A stretch of DNA of 64,000 nt from Ch128b sp964527925 (GTDB lineage: Bacteria; Bacteroidota; Ignavibacteria; Ch128b): NCBI GenBank assembly GCA_964527925.1, contig CAZGQO010000001.1:62001-126000 (forward strand). Direction: 5' to 3'. The position numbers and the translations under genes are program-made. The notes beneath the pieces were generated by a model. It had not been told where the DNA came from, made no database searches, and saw only the letters and a program-made list of their open reading frames with translations. Positions 1 through 9,125 of this stretch are shown here, one piece after another (the first letter of the stretch is position 1; each line of letters starts with the position of its first letter).

Positions 1-480
1 AGCAACATATTTTGTGATTGTTTGAAAGATTATATCCTGCTTTAATCTGATCAATTTATACTTTGCTGATTCGAGATTTGATTTTGATTGATAAATAGAA
101 TAAATATTCGCAAGACCATCAAACAAATTTAATCCCGAACTAATTGAAGCTGAATAATAACGAGATTCAGTTTTAGTTGGTGGAACTGGGATTGTAATTC
201 CACCAAAAGTAATTACACCACCTTCATCCTCAGACCTTGTCCATGAAAATCCACTGCTTGCGTTTAATGTAGGTAATAGATTGCCGTATGAAACGAGTAA
301 ATCTGATTTACTAACTTCAAGAGAATTTTCTGTTTGTTTGATCAAAACATTTCTTTCAAGTGCGATTTTTATTGCGTCTTCAAGGGTCAATCTTTGTGCT
401 TCTTGAGTTTGTCCATTTAAAGTTGTAAAAAACAGAAAGGAAAAAATCAGTGGGATTAACATCTTTGTTTTTTTTATCAT
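1..480 (-). CDS. TolC-family outer membrane efflux protein, N-terminal part
   Basis: The gene runs off the left window edge, so only about 160 N-terminal residues are visible. It opens with a lysine-rich signal peptide ending near TTLNGQ. The mature start reads LTLEDAIKIALERN, the usual first helix of outer membrane efflux proteins, followed by SYGNLLPTLNASSGF, the typical turn into the first beta segments. A product of this family would form the outer membrane channel of a tripartite efflux or type I export pump. Two ATGs sit in tandem (483 and 480). The second lies at a better distance from the GGAGA upstream, so I chose it. It follows the CCA-adding enzyme gene by about 24 bases on the same strand. 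Its pump partners would lie outside the window. Confidence 0.85.
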   Translation of the reverse strand, partial: MIKKTKMLIPLIFSFLFFTTLNGQTQEAQRLTLEDAIKIALERNVLIKQTENSLEVSKSDLLVSYGNLLPTLNASSGFSWTRSEDEGGVITFGGITIPVPPTKTESRYYSASISSGLNLFDGLANIYSIYQSKSNLESAKYKLIRLKQDIIFQTITKYVA

Positions 481-504
481 CATCTCTCCAATTTTATGTC
501 CTTG

Positions 505-1956
505 TTACGATTTATGAAAAAGATTGTTTCGATAAGGTTCGACTTCTTTGTTGAGCTCATCAAAATGTTGATTAATGTATTTTATTGCTGCCTCATAAGT
601 ATTTTCTATCTCTCCTTCTAAAATTGCATTCTCAATTCTGTCTTTTATAATACCAACTCCTTTACAGGGTGGAAGATTAAAGATTTTCATAATCTCATCA
701 CCTCTAACCGGTGATTGAAATGAGCGTAATCTATCACGTTCCATCACATCATGAATTTTCTGAACGACGATATCATAATTTTTTTGATAGGCTTGAACCT
801 TTTCTGGATTTTTTGATGTAATGTCACATCGACATAATGTAATCAAATCTTCCAGGTCTTCACCAGCAGCAACAATTAACCTTCGGATTGCTGAATCGGT
901 TACCTGTTCATCAACAAGAGCAATTGGTCTTAAATGAAGGCGTACGAGTTTTTCAACATAATCAACTCTATAGAGTGGAAATTTGTATTTCTGAAACAAC
1001 TTTCTAATCATTCTTGCACCAATTTCTTCATGACCATGAAATGTCCAGCCCACTTTTTCATCGTAAGCTTTTGTTATTGGTTTTGCGATATCATGGAACA
1101 GTGCTGCAATTCTCAGCCACAAGTTGTTTGATTGTGCAGCAACATTATCAAGAACTTCAAGGGTGTGCCAGAAAACATCTTTATGATGAAACTCTTTTCG
1201 CTGTTCAACTCCAGCGAGATTTGCAATTTCCGGATAAAGATATTCAAGTACCTTTGTTTTGAACATAAATTCAAGTCCAATAGAAGGTTTATCGCACATT
1301 AAAATTTTGAAAAACTCATCTACAATTCTTTCATGTGAAACAATTGAAAGTCTTTCCCTCATTTCTTCAGCTGCTTTAAGTACATTTTCATCAACTGTGA
1401 AACTCAAACGAGCGGCAAACCTAAAAGCACGCATTATTCTTAACGGATCATCACTGAAAGTAATATATGGATCAAGGGGAGTTCGAATTATTTTATTTTT
1501 TAGATCTTCGAGTCCATTGAACAAATCAATTATTTCACCATAATTTTCTGAGTTGATGGAGAAGGCAATTGCATTAATTGTAAAATCACGACGTTTAATA
1601 TCATCTTCAAGTGTACCAGGCTCAACGAAAGGTTTTCTTGAATTTTTTGCGTAAGATTCTCGTCTGGAACCAACAAACTCGACTTTTGCTTTATCGATTT
1701 CAATCATTGCGGTTCCAAAATTTCTATAGATAGTAAATCGCAGAGCGTTTAATTCGTTCTTAACAATCTTTGCGAATTCAATCCCATCACCAACAACAAG
1801 GAGATCAATTTCTTCGTGATCGATGCCTAAAATTTTATCTCTGACAAAACCACCAACAGCAAAAACTTTGTAGTTGTATTTATCAGCAATTCGACCAATT
1901 TTTTGTATTAATGAATCAAGATTACGTTCTTTCTTTTGTAAGTCTTTAATGTTCAT
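505..1956 (-). CDS. cca: CCA tRNA nucleotidyltransferase with HD domain
   Basis: This enzyme adds or repairs the 3' CCA end of tRNAs (class II nucleotidyltransferase fold). Visible motifs are GGFVRD at residues 35-40, the metal-binding EIDLLV near 49-54, RRDFTINA near 122-129 and the DPLRIMRAFRFAARL signature. An HD-domain segment, ALFHDIAKP, follows in the second half with more histidines (FHGHEE). The 483-residue length fits the HD-containing bacterial CCA-adding enzyme/poly(A) polymerase group. The start overlaps the stop of the upstream membrane protein gene by four bases (ATGA), so the two are probably co-translated. Both tRNA genes in this window lack an encoded CCA, so the genome needs this activity. 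A pure poly(A) polymerase role is less likely but cannot be excluded by eye. Confidence 0.9.
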   Translation of the reverse strand: MNIKDLQKKERNLDSLIQKIGRIADKYNYKVFAVGGFVRDKILGIDHEEIDLLVVGDGIEFAKIVKNELNALRFTIYRNFGTAMIEIDKAKVEFVGSRRESYAKNSRKPFVEPGTLEDDIKRRDFTINAIAFSINSENYGEIIDLFNGLEDLKNKIIRTPLDPYITFSDDPLRIMRAFRFAARLSFTVDENVLKAAEEMRERLSIVSHERIVDEFFKILMCDKPSIGLEFMFKTKVLEYLYPEIANLAGVEQRKEFHHKDVFWHTLEVLDNVAAQSNNLWLRIAALFHDIAKPITKAYDEKVGWTFHGHEEIGARMIRKLFQKYKFPLYRVDYVEKLVRLHLRPIALVDEQVTDSAIRRLIVAAGEDLEDLITLCRCDITSKNPEKVQAYQKNYDIVVQKIHDVMERDRLRSFQSPVRGDEIMKIFNLPPCKGVGIIKDRIENAILEGEIENTYEAAIKYINQHFDELNKEVEPYRNNLFHKS

Positions 1957-4106
1957 AAATTTCTATCCATTAAATTTCTTAAAACATAATCCATCATATT
2001 CAAATGATAATTTTGCACTTGATTTAATTCACTGAAATTTGTTTTGATTAAATGAATCAAATCTTGAGCTTTTACAAAGTTAGCAAGCTGAATGTATCTA
2101 AAGAAACAAAATTCAAGAGTCCAGAAATCATTAGAATTGTTTTTGATAACTTTCTCGAGTTGATTTGAGTCAAGATGATTAATTGAATTTTTCAAAATGA
2201 TATTTTCATCTGGAAAATTTTTCATCAAAACTCTGATGAATTGATTAAAGCTCAAATCTGTCATCATTGAAATGAATTCAGATTTGTTGGAAATGAATTC
2301 AATCAAATCAATATAATCAGACCAGTTCGAAGATATTTTTAATTTCTTTAGTAACTCCAGGTCTTTTTTTGCATTTTCGTGTTCACCCACTTTTGCAAGT
2401 GACAGTGCATACAAAATCTTTAAGTAAACAGAGTTAATTGTAGTGATTTCATTTTTCCACATTGAATTCTCAACGACCTTAATCACCTCATCAAATTTCT
2501 TTTGATAAAATTTACTCCTCACAAGTGAAACAAAATACTTTATATCATTGGTCTTGTCATACAATTTTGAAAACATTTTTTCTGCATCAATAAATTCTCT
2601 GTTATTCAACAAAGACTGAGCTTTTCTTGCTTTCCTTGCGATAGATCTTGGACAATTAAATTGAAACATCGATTGACCGCCAAACAAAACTCTTGTTTTC
2701 AAACTATCTTCAGAAGTCAATGGAATCTTTCCAAGTTTCTTTCGAAATCTTTCGAATTCACTATTTAATTCGCGTTGATAAACTTCGTAAAATTTACCTG
2801 TTTGATAAAACTTTAAAAATTTTTCAATCCCATATTCATCGATCACATATCGAATAAATGATCCAGAATAAATATAACTTATTGAATTCAGTGATGTGAC
2901 AAAGAAATAATTTTTGAAGAGTTGTTCTGCATCAATTGAAGTTATGAATCGATTAATTAAAGCGGCGTAGTAGATTGGTTCATCTTCAATCCATTCCCAT
3001 TCTAGAGCCATCGCACCACCTTCGATGAGTGCAAGATTAAAACCAGCAGCGACCTTAAAAATGTTGCTTGTTCTTTGTCCGAGAAACACATGAGCTAACT
3101 CATGTTTAATTGTTTGATCAAAAGAATTTCTCGTTACATAAATTTGATTTAACCATGGCTTGGTGAAATCAGCTTTTTCATCACCGAGTAATCTTTTCTT
3201 TGATTCATCTGATTCAAAAATGAAAATCTCTACAAATGGTATATCGTAATTCAATTCCTTTTTCAGCTGATTTACATGAAATTTTGTTTTTTCAAGATAA
3301 ATCAATTGATGCAATTTCTCGATGTTTTTTGCTTCAAAGTAGATTTTGATTTTTTTATCAGATATTTGAATCGGGAAATGATTTTTCAATTTTAATTGAT
3401 TAGTGCTTAAACCAATTTGATTTGAGAGTATGAATAAACAGGAGTAAATGAGAATCGGACTCAACTTTAAGTAGTTTTTTGTTTCCAATTTGATTTTATC
3501 ATTACTCCTGTGAATATGTAAAAAAATAATAATGGAAGATGCGATTAGAAGAGATCCACAATAAATCAAAATTGAAAAGCTGAGTTCAAAAAAATCGTTA
3601 TAAACCAATCCAGGGAAAAAAATAATTAAAGGATTGTAAAGAAAAAGCTGCGGTTCAAAGTAATAATTAACCAAACTATACAGAGCAAAAGAAAAATAGA
3701 CAAGCATCATAATTAAAAATCTAAATCGCCTAAATAAATTAACAATTAATACAGCTGCACTACTCCAGAAAATCGTAACAGTTATCGTAAACAGAGGAAA
3801 GAAAAATATTCCACTATCCAGAGAAAAATTACAGACTAATAATTCTATAAAAACAAAAATCACAAACAACAGAAATTGAATGATTAGAAGTCTTTTAATG
3901 AATCTTAATAAATCTCCGTTTTTGGTGATATGATAGATTGAACCAAATCCCGATATGAATGAGAAAATCAAAGCATAAATGATTGAAATCTCAAGATCCA
4001 AATTTTTGATTAAAGGAAACTGCAGGGAAATCAATCTAATTAAGATTAGAATAGAAAAAAGAGAAAATTCAAGGAAGTGAATTGAGAATATTTTTTTAAT
4101 ACTCAT
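1953..4106 (-). CDS. Polytopic membrane protein with gluzincin (peptidase MA-like) domain and TPR-like tail
   Basis: I do not recognise a named family for the whole protein. Residues 1-235 contain about seven hydrophobic segments. A soluble domain then carries HELAH at residues 335-339 and, about 23 residues on, LIEGGAMALEWEW with Glu362 and Glu369. This is the HExxH...E zinc pattern of gluzincin or peptidase MA-like enzymes. The C-terminal 230 residues are helical and read like degenerate TPRs (for example LLNNREFIDAEKMFSKLYD). The likely form is a membrane-anchored zinc peptidase with a protein-binding tail. Its start overlaps the end of murA by 11 bases and its end overlaps cca by four, so it sits inside a housekeeping operon. 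Substrate and topology are unknown. Confidence 0.75.
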   Translation of the reverse strand: MSIKKIFSIHFLEFSLFSILILIRLISLQFPLIKNLDLEISIIYALIFSFISGFGSIYHITKNGDLLRFIKRLLIIQFLLFVIFVFIELLVCNFSLDSGIFFFPLFTITVTIFWSSAAVLIVNLFRRFRFLIMMLVYFSFALYSLVNYYFEPQLFLYNPLIIFFPGLVYNDFFELSFSILIYCGSLLIASSIIIFLHIHRSNDKIKLETKNYLKLSPILIYSCLFILSNQIGLSTNQLKLKNHFPIQISDKKIKIYFEAKNIEKLHQLIYLEKTKFHVNQLKKELNYDIPFVEIFIFESDESKKRLLGDEKADFTKPWLNQIYVTRNSFDQTIKHELAHVFLGQRTSNIFKVAAGFNLALIEGGAMALEWEWIEDEPIYYAALINRFITSIDAEQLFKNYFFVTSLNSISYIYSGSFIRYVIDEYGIEKFLKFYQTGKFYEVYQRELNSEFERFRKKLGKIPLTSEDSLKTRVLFGGQSMFQFNCPRSIARKARKAQSLLNNREFIDAEKMFSKLYDKTNDIKYFVSLVRSKFYQKKFDEVIKVVENSMWKNEITTINSVYLKILYALSLAKVGEHENAKKDLELLKKLKISSNWSDYIDLIEFISNKSEFISMMTDLSFNQFIRVLMKNFPDENIILKNSINHLDSNQLEKVIKNNSNDFWTLEFCFFRYIQLANFVKAQDLIHLIKTNFSELNQVQNYHLNMMDYVLRNLMDRNL

Positions 4107-5358
4107 CAGTTTGAACGCGTTCTATATCGGCACCTAAAAGTCTCAATTTCTCTTCAAGCTTCTCGTATCCTCTATCAAGATGATAAATTCGTAGAACTTC
4201 TGTTGTACCTTCAGCAACCAATCCAGCCAGAACAAGAGATGCACTCGCTCTTAAATCAGTACTCATAACTTTTGCACCTTTTAACTTCTTCACACCTTTG
4301 ATGAAGGCAGTATTTCCTTTCACAGTTATATCTGCACCAAGACGATTAAGTTCGGGTACATGATTGAAACGATCAAAATAAATATTATCTGTTACTTTGG
4401 ACGCACCGTTTGCAATGGACATTAAACTGATCCATTGAGCCTGCATATCAGTTGGAAAACCCGGATAAACTTCTGTTTCAACATTGACTGGTTTTATCTC
4501 TCCATCGGATTTCAATTCAACAAAATTACCACCTTTTGTTATTGAAAACCCTGCGTCACTTAATTTAATAAGAACTGCATCGAGATGATCAGGTCGACAA
4601 TTTTTGATTTTTACATTTCCATGTGTAATTGCACCTGCAACTAACAAAGTTCCTGCTTCAATTCTATCGGGAATTACAATTTCATCGGCAGGATGAAGAG
4701 TATCAACACCTTCTATCTCAAGAAACTTAGTCCCGATGCCAGAAATCTTTGCACCCATTTTGACAAGAAACTCAGCAATTGCAGTAACTTCTGGTTCAAT
4801 TGCAGCATTTGAAATCGTAGTTGTTCCTTTTGCAAAAACCGCAGCCATTAAAGTGTTAACTGTTGCACCAACGCTGGGAATATTAAAAATAATTTTTGAT
4901 CCATGAAGTTTTTCTGCTTTTGCGATAATGTATCCCTGATTTATATCAACTTGAGCACCTAATTTTTGAATTGCTTCAAGATGAAGGTTAATTGGTCTTG
5001 GACCCCATGCACATCCACCAGGCATCGAGACTTTTGCATAACGGTATCTTGAAAGCATTGGTCCAAGAACATAAATCGATGCTCTCATTTTTTTGACAAA
5101 CTCGTACAGAGCTTCAAGTAATTTTAATCCAGAATTTTTTACTTTAATTACATGGTCAGTAAATTCAATTTCTTCACCCATGTTAACAAGCAATTTGATC
5201 ATACTCTTTGCATCAAGCAAATCAGGGACATTTGTAAATGTGTATTCGCCGTCAGTTAAAATCGTAGCAGGCAAAAGTCCAAGCACAGCATTTTTTGCAC
5301 CGCTGACTTCAACTTCGCCAGATAATTTTTTTCCGCCCTTAGTAATAAACTTATACAT
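4096..5358 (-). CDS. murA: UDP-N-acetylglucosamine 1-carboxyvinyltransferase
   Basis: MurA transfers enolpyruvate from PEP to UDP-GlcNAc, the first committed step of peptidoglycan synthesis in the cytoplasm. The protein starts with the expected GGKKLSGEVEVSGAKNA (Lys22 and Asn23 in the substrate site). The catalytic loop reads PGGCAWGPRP with Cys116, so it is the fosfomycin-sensitive Cys type rather than the Asp type. Residues RIEAGTLLVAGAIT and the C-terminal DLRASASLVLAGL are also typical. Length (420) matches the family. It is followed by an overlapping membrane peptidase gene. An 82-base gap separates it from the ABC ATPase upstream, which may hold its own promoter. Confidence 0.96.
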   Translation of the reverse strand: MYKFITKGGKKLSGEVEVSGAKNAVLGLLPATILTDGEYTFTNVPDLLDAKSMIKLLVNMGEEIEFTDHVIKVKNSGLKLLEALYEFVKKMRASIYVLGPMLSRYRYAKVSMPGGCAWGPRPINLHLEAIQKLGAQVDINQGYIIAKAEKLHGSKIIFNIPSVGATVNTLMAAVFAKGTTTISNAAIEPEVTAIAEFLVKMGAKISGIGTKFLEIEGVDTLHPADEIVIPDRIEAGTLLVAGAITHGNVKIKNCRPDHLDAVLIKLSDAGFSITKGGNFVELKSDGEIKPVNVETEVYPGFPTDMQAQWISLMSIANGASKVTDNIYFDRFNHVPELNRLGADITVKGNTAFIKGVKKLKGAKVMSTDLRASASLVLAGLVAEGTTEVLRIYHLDRGYEKLEEKLRLLGADIERVQTDEY

Positions 5359-5440
5359 AATTGACCCTACTGATTAGATTTTCAAAGCCATAAATTTCTA
5401 AAGACAAAATGAACAATTAGTGTATTGATAATTGAAAAAA

Positions 5441-6532
5441 TTAATCAATCCGCATTTCAGTTTCTGCATCGAAGAAATGAACAGTCGAAGGATCAAAATG
5501 AAAAATAAATTTTTGATTCGGTCGAACGGAAATCAATGAACTTATTCTTGCAACGCACTGAACATCATCGATCATAAAATAGACAAACGATTCATTCCCC
5601 ATTGGTTCGACTACTTCAACAAGAACATCAACTTTTTCTACTGAATTATTCTCATAGTTTGTAAGAAATTGTTCTGGACGAATTCCAGCGACTACTTTTT
5701 TATCAATGTAATTCGAAAACTTTGATTCATCTTTAATTGAACAGAACAAACCATTTTGACTTGATTTGAACTTCAAACCATTCTCTCTGATTATTTTTCC
5801 TTCAATGAAATTCATAGCCGGACTTCCAATAAATCCAGCAACAAACTTATTAATTGGCTGATTGTAAAGATTAAGTGGTGTATCAATTTGTTGAACAACC
5901 CCGTCTTTCATCACAACAATTCTATCACCCATTGTCATTGCTTCTGTTTGATCGTGAGTTACATAAATCATTGTTGCTTTAAGTCTTTGGTGTAGTTTTG
6001 AAATTTCAGTTCTCATCTGGACTCTTAACTTAGCATCGAGATTACTTAAAGGTTCATCAAAAAGAAAAACTTTTGGTTTCCGCACGATTGCCCTTCCGAC
6101 AGCAACTCTTTGTCTTTGTCCACCGCTCAACTGTTTTGGTTTTCTATCGAGAAATTTTTCAATTCCAAGAATTCTGGCAGCTTCTTCAACTCGTTTTTTT
6201 ATTTCTTCTTTGGGAAGTTTCCTGATCTTTAATCCAAAAGCCATATTTTCAAAAACGGTCATGTGTGGATAAAGAGCATAGTTTTGAAACACCATTGCAA
6301 TGTCTCTATCTTTTGCAGGTACATCATTAACCAGTTTATGATCAATATAAAGCTCACCTTTAGATATTTCTTCTAAACCCGCAATCATTCGCAGCGTTGT
6401 TGTCTTACCACAACCAGATGGTCCAACGAGAACAACAAATTCTTTATCGTGAACTGTGAAAGTTACATCATTTGCTGCCACAAAATTGTTATCATAAATT
6501 TTACTGACATGAACAAGATTAACTTCAGCCAT
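5441..6532 (-). CDS. ABC transporter ATPase, MalK/UgpC/MsmX type
   Basis: This is the cytoplasmic ATPase of a carbohydrate-type ABC importer (CUT1 group). It has Walker A GPSGCGKTT at residues 37-45, signature LSGGQ at 135-139, Walker B VFLFDEP with Glu160 and the H-loop YVTHDQTEAMT. A C-terminal regulatory region of about 130 residues (TOBE-like, with GIRPEQF) follows. No permease or substrate-binding protein lies nearby. ATPases of this group are known to serve several importers at once, so it may be a shared energiser, but this is inference. It starts 11 bases after trmH ends, so it belongs to the same transcript. The sugar specificity cannot be read from the sequence. Confidence 0.88.
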   Translation of the reverse strand: MAEVNLVHVSKIYDNNFVAANDVTFTVHDKEFVVLVGPSGCGKTTTLRMIAGLEEISKGELYIDHKLVNDVPAKDRDIAMVFQNYALYPHMTVFENMAFGLKIRKLPKEEIKKRVEEAARILGIEKFLDRKPKQLSGGQRQRVAVGRAIVRKPKVFLFDEPLSNLDAKLRVQMRTEISKLHQRLKATMIYVTHDQTEAMTMGDRIVVMKDGVVQQIDTPLNLYNQPINKFVAGFIGSPAMNFIEGKIIRENGLKFKSSQNGLFCSIKDESKFSNYIDKKVVAGIRPEQFLTNYENNSVEKVDVLVEVVEPMGNESFVYFMIDDVQCVARISSLISVRPNQKFIFHFDPSTVHFFDAETEMRID

Positions 6533-6543
6533 AAATCACCTAT

Positions 6544-7137
6544 CTATTTTTGAATCCATTCTTGAAATAGATTATTGAAAGTTTCGTCATCAAGCTGCCG
6601 CTTACTATAATATGATTTTTTTCGAAGAATACTTTCTGCATGATAGAGAGTAATTGCTGCTGCAACTGAAACATTCAAACTTTGAATCATTCCGTGCATC
6701 GGGATTTTAAAGGTCAAATCACAGTAACTTAGCAATTCATCGCTGACACCACGATGTTCATTCCCAAAAACTAATGCAATAGGTTTCTCAAAATCTAACT
6801 CATCGTAAAGACAGGAATATTTATCAAGATGTGAAGCAGCAATTAAAAAGCCTTCTGATTTTAATGAATTGTAAAACTCTTCGTAAGATGAATGCTTTAT
6901 AGTTTTTATCCATTTGTTAGCACTGACTGAACTTGCCTTAGAAATTTCAGGAAATTGCTCGGTTGTATAAAGCAAATGAACTTCTAAAACTCCAACTGCA
7001 TCGCAGGTTCTTAATATTGCACTAACATTATGTGGGTCATGAATATTTTCCATAACAACAGTCAGATGCGGCTGTTTCTGGTTCAAGACAGATGTAATCT
7101 TATTAACTCTCTCAGGAGTTCTAATTTCTATATTCAT
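6544..7137 (-). CDS. trmH: SpoU/TrmH-family RNA 2'-O-methyltransferase, probably tRNA Gm18 methylase
   Basis: The protein has the three SPOUT motifs of the SpoU family: NIHDPHNVSAILRTCDAVG near residue 32, VFGNEHRGVSDELL near 124, and IPMHGMIQSLNVSVAAAI near 145, which form the deep trefoil knot that binds S-adenosylmethionine. The short 197-residue length without an added RNA-binding domain, and the HDPHNVSA form of motif 1, favour TrmH (methylation of G18 in tRNA) over the rRNA enzyme RlmB. Its start overlaps the upstream HicB-like ORF by four bases. Target assignment within the SpoU family is inference. Confidence 0.87.
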   Translation of the reverse strand: MNIEIRTPERVNKITSVLNQKQPHLTVVMENIHDPHNVSAILRTCDAVGVLEVHLLYTTEQFPEISKASSVSANKWIKTIKHSSYEEFYNSLKSEGFLIAASHLDKYSCLYDELDFEKPIALVFGNEHRGVSDELLSYCDLTFKIPMHGMIQSLNVSVAAAITLYHAESILRKKSYYSKRQLDDETFNNLFQEWIQK

Positions 7138-7364
7138 CTTTCCGTAACAATATTGATTGTATATGCAACAAAATCTTTAGTATTCTTTGTGATATCAAGT
7201 CGGTAATAGAAATTTTTATCAAGCTTTAAAAAGTAAGCAAGCAAATTAATAATTTTCTTCAAAGCAACTTCGTGTTCCTCTGCCCAGACTTCACAATCTT
7301 TTATTGAAAGGACACGAGCCGTATATCCATCTAATTCTTTTTTTATTTCAATGTCGAATTTCAT
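7134..7364 (-). CDS. Small HicB-like protein
   Basis: This is a 76-residue ORF with the look of the HicB partial RNase H fold: a first strand, then DGYTARVLSIKDCEVWAEE and a helix VALKKIINLLAYFL. The pattern resembles 'dGYtArvpelpgc...eeAl' of HicB antitoxin-like proteins, but it is short, lacks an obvious C-terminal DNA-binding domain, and no HicA toxin lies beside it. It is tightly coupled to both neighbours: it starts inside the stop of deoC (TGATG) and overlaps trmH by four bases. That coupling argues that it is a real gene. A housekeeping or regulatory role seems more likely than a toxin-antitoxin role. The function is unknown. Confidence 0.65.
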   Translation of the reverse strand: MKFDIEIKKELDGYTARVLSIKDCEVWAEEHEVALKKIINLLAYFLKLDKNFYYRLDITKNTKDFVAYTINIVTER

Positions 7365-8233
7365 CAGTATACCTTTGAGGATTCATCCTTAATATTCTGA
7401 ACAATTTTAACGCTGGCACTTGCGCCAATTCTATCAGCACCACTTGCAATCATTAGTTCTGCATCTTCTCTTGACCTGATTCCACCGCTCGCTTTAACTC
7501 CAACACTTCCACCCACAACATATCGCATTAACGCAACATCACCGGTAGTCGCACCGCCTTTACTAAATCCAGTTGATGTCTTCACAAAATCAGCACCAGC
7601 TTCTTTTGAAATCAAACAGGCTTTTACTTTTTCTTCATCTGAAAGAAGACATGTTTCAATAATAACTTTGACAACAACTCTTTTAGGTTTTGCTTCTAAA
7701 ACCACCTGTTGAATATCATTGAAGACATAATCATAATCGCCAGATTTCAACCTGCCAACATTTATAACCATATCTACTTCTTCAGCACCATTTTCAATTG
7801 CCTGGTGAGTTTCAAATCTTTTTGTTTCCGTAGTTGTTGCACCAAGTGGGAAACCAATCACGGTACAAACTTTTACATCTGTTCCTTTGAGTTGTTCAGA
7901 ACAGAACTTCACATAAGATGGATTTACACATACTGATGCAAAATGAAATTCTTTCGCTTCGTCACAGAGTTTTTTAATATCATGAATCGTTGCTTCCGGT
8001 TTTAAAAGAGTATGATCAATCATTCTTGCGATATCATAATCAACCGGCTCAGGAATTCCAATAGAAGTTGAAATTCTATCAGCACCACTATCAAAAATAT
8101 TTTTCACTGCTTCTTTTTTGTGAAACAAACAATGTCCGCAACCAGCACAAACTCCCTGATCACAATATGATTTCTGTAATGAATGTTCTAACAAAACTTC
8201 TTGAATTACTCTATCAATTAGAGCTCTATACAT
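7364..8233 (-). CDS. deoC: Deoxyribose-phosphate aldolase with N-terminal cysteine cluster
   Basis: DeoC cleaves 2-deoxyribose-5-phosphate to glyceraldehyde-3-phosphate and acetaldehyde in deoxynucleoside catabolism. The TIM-barrel part starts near residue 69 (IARMIDHTLLKPEAT) and contains EVDMVINVG, VVVKVIIETCLL and FVKTSTGFSKGGAT, which hold the expected Asp and the two lysines, including the Schiff-base Lys. GVKASGGIRS follows in the phosphate site. The enzyme has about 65 extra N-terminal residues with four close cysteines (24, 29, 32 and 35), suggestive of a metal or Fe-S site. Eight bases overlap with folD upstream. The aldolase call is firm; the role of the extension is unknown. Confidence 0.93.
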   Translation of the reverse strand: MYRALIDRVIQEVLLEHSLQKSYCDQGVCAGCGHCLFHKKEAVKNIFDSGADRISTSIGIPEPVDYDIARMIDHTLLKPEATIHDIKKLCDEAKEFHFASVCVNPSYVKFCSEQLKGTDVKVCTVIGFPLGATTTETKRFETHQAIENGAEEVDMVINVGRLKSGDYDYVFNDIQQVVLEAKPKRVVVKVIIETCLLSDEEKVKACLISKEAGADFVKTSTGFSKGGATTGDVALMRYVVGGSVGVKASGGIRSREDAELMIASGADRIGASASVKIVQNIKDESSKVY

Positions 8234-9125
8234 TTATATCAATTCCCAAAATTTTTGAACCTGCGAGTAATGTATTTTTCAAGAGCATTGAAATTGTCAT
8301 AGGTCCGACTCCACCAGGAACTGGCGTCAAGTAAGCAGCTTTTTGAACAACATCTTCAAACCTCACATCACCAACAATCCTATATCCTTTTTGTGAATTT
8401 ACATCTTCTATTCGATTTATTCCAACATCAACAACGATAGAATTCTCTTTTATCATTGATGAATTTAAGAATTCAGGTTTGCCCATTGCAGCAATTACAA
8501 CATCAGCTTTGCGAGTAAATTCTTCAATATTTTTTGTTGCAGAATGACAAATCGTTACCGTTGCATTTGTTTTTTTATTTTTTTGCATCAGTAAAGCTGC
8601 TAATGGCTTTCCAACTATATTACTTCGACCAATCACAACAACATTTTTCCCTTCCAGCGAAATATCATATCTGGTTAATAATTCTATAATTCCAAGTGGT
8701 GTACATGGAACAAAACATTCTTCGCCAATCAAAAGTCGGCCAAGATTTATTGGATGAAATCCATCTACATCTTTTCGTGGATCAATCGTTTCATTAATTA
8801 GGTTCTGGTTGATTGTCCCGGGAAGTGGTTGTTGAACTAAAATTCCATGAATTTCAGAATTATCATTAAGTTTTTTAATCAATTTGATAAGTTCATCCTG
8901 AAAGATATTTTCAACTAATTGAAAAACTTTTGATTTGATTCCAACTTCTTCACAGGCTTTTGCTTTTGAATTAACATAAATTTTTGACGCAGGATTATCA
9001 CCAACAATTATTGCTGCAAGTCCAGGTCTTAAATTTTTTTGAAGGAATTTTTCTTCGATAATCTTTTTAATTTCATCTTTAATTTTTTGAGAGACTTTTT
9101 TACCGTCAAGAATAATTGCGCTCAT
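8226..9125 (-). CDS. folD: Bifunctional methylenetetrahydrofolate dehydrogenase / methenyltetrahydrofolate cyclohydrolase
   Basis: FolD interconverts 5,10-methylene-, 5,10-methenyl- and 10-formyl-tetrahydrofolate for purine and formyl-Met synthesis. It shows the family motifs YVNSKAKACEEVGI (with the catalytic Lys), GILVQQPLP, DVDGFHPINLGRL, the NADP-binding VVIGRSNIVGKPLAALL and the C-terminal TPVPGGVGPMTISMLL. Length (299) is normal. It overlaps ymdB by four bases and deoC by eight, so the three are translated from one message. The one-carbon link with glyA elsewhere in the window is metabolic, not positional. Confidence 0.96.
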   Translation of the reverse strand: MSAIILDGKKVSQKIKDEIKKIIEEKFLQKNLRPGLAAIIVGDNPASKIYVNSKAKACEEVGIKSKVFQLVENIFQDELIKLIKKLNDNSEIHGILVQQPLPGTINQNLINETIDPRKDVDGFHPINLGRLLIGEECFVPCTPLGIIELLTRYDISLEGKNVVVIGRSNIVGKPLAALLMQKNKKTNATVTICHSATKNIEEFTRKADVVIAAMGKPEFLNSSMIKENSIVVDVGINRIEDVNSQKGYRIVGDVRFEDVVQKAAYLTPVPGGVGPMTISMLLKNTLLAGSKILGIDINV

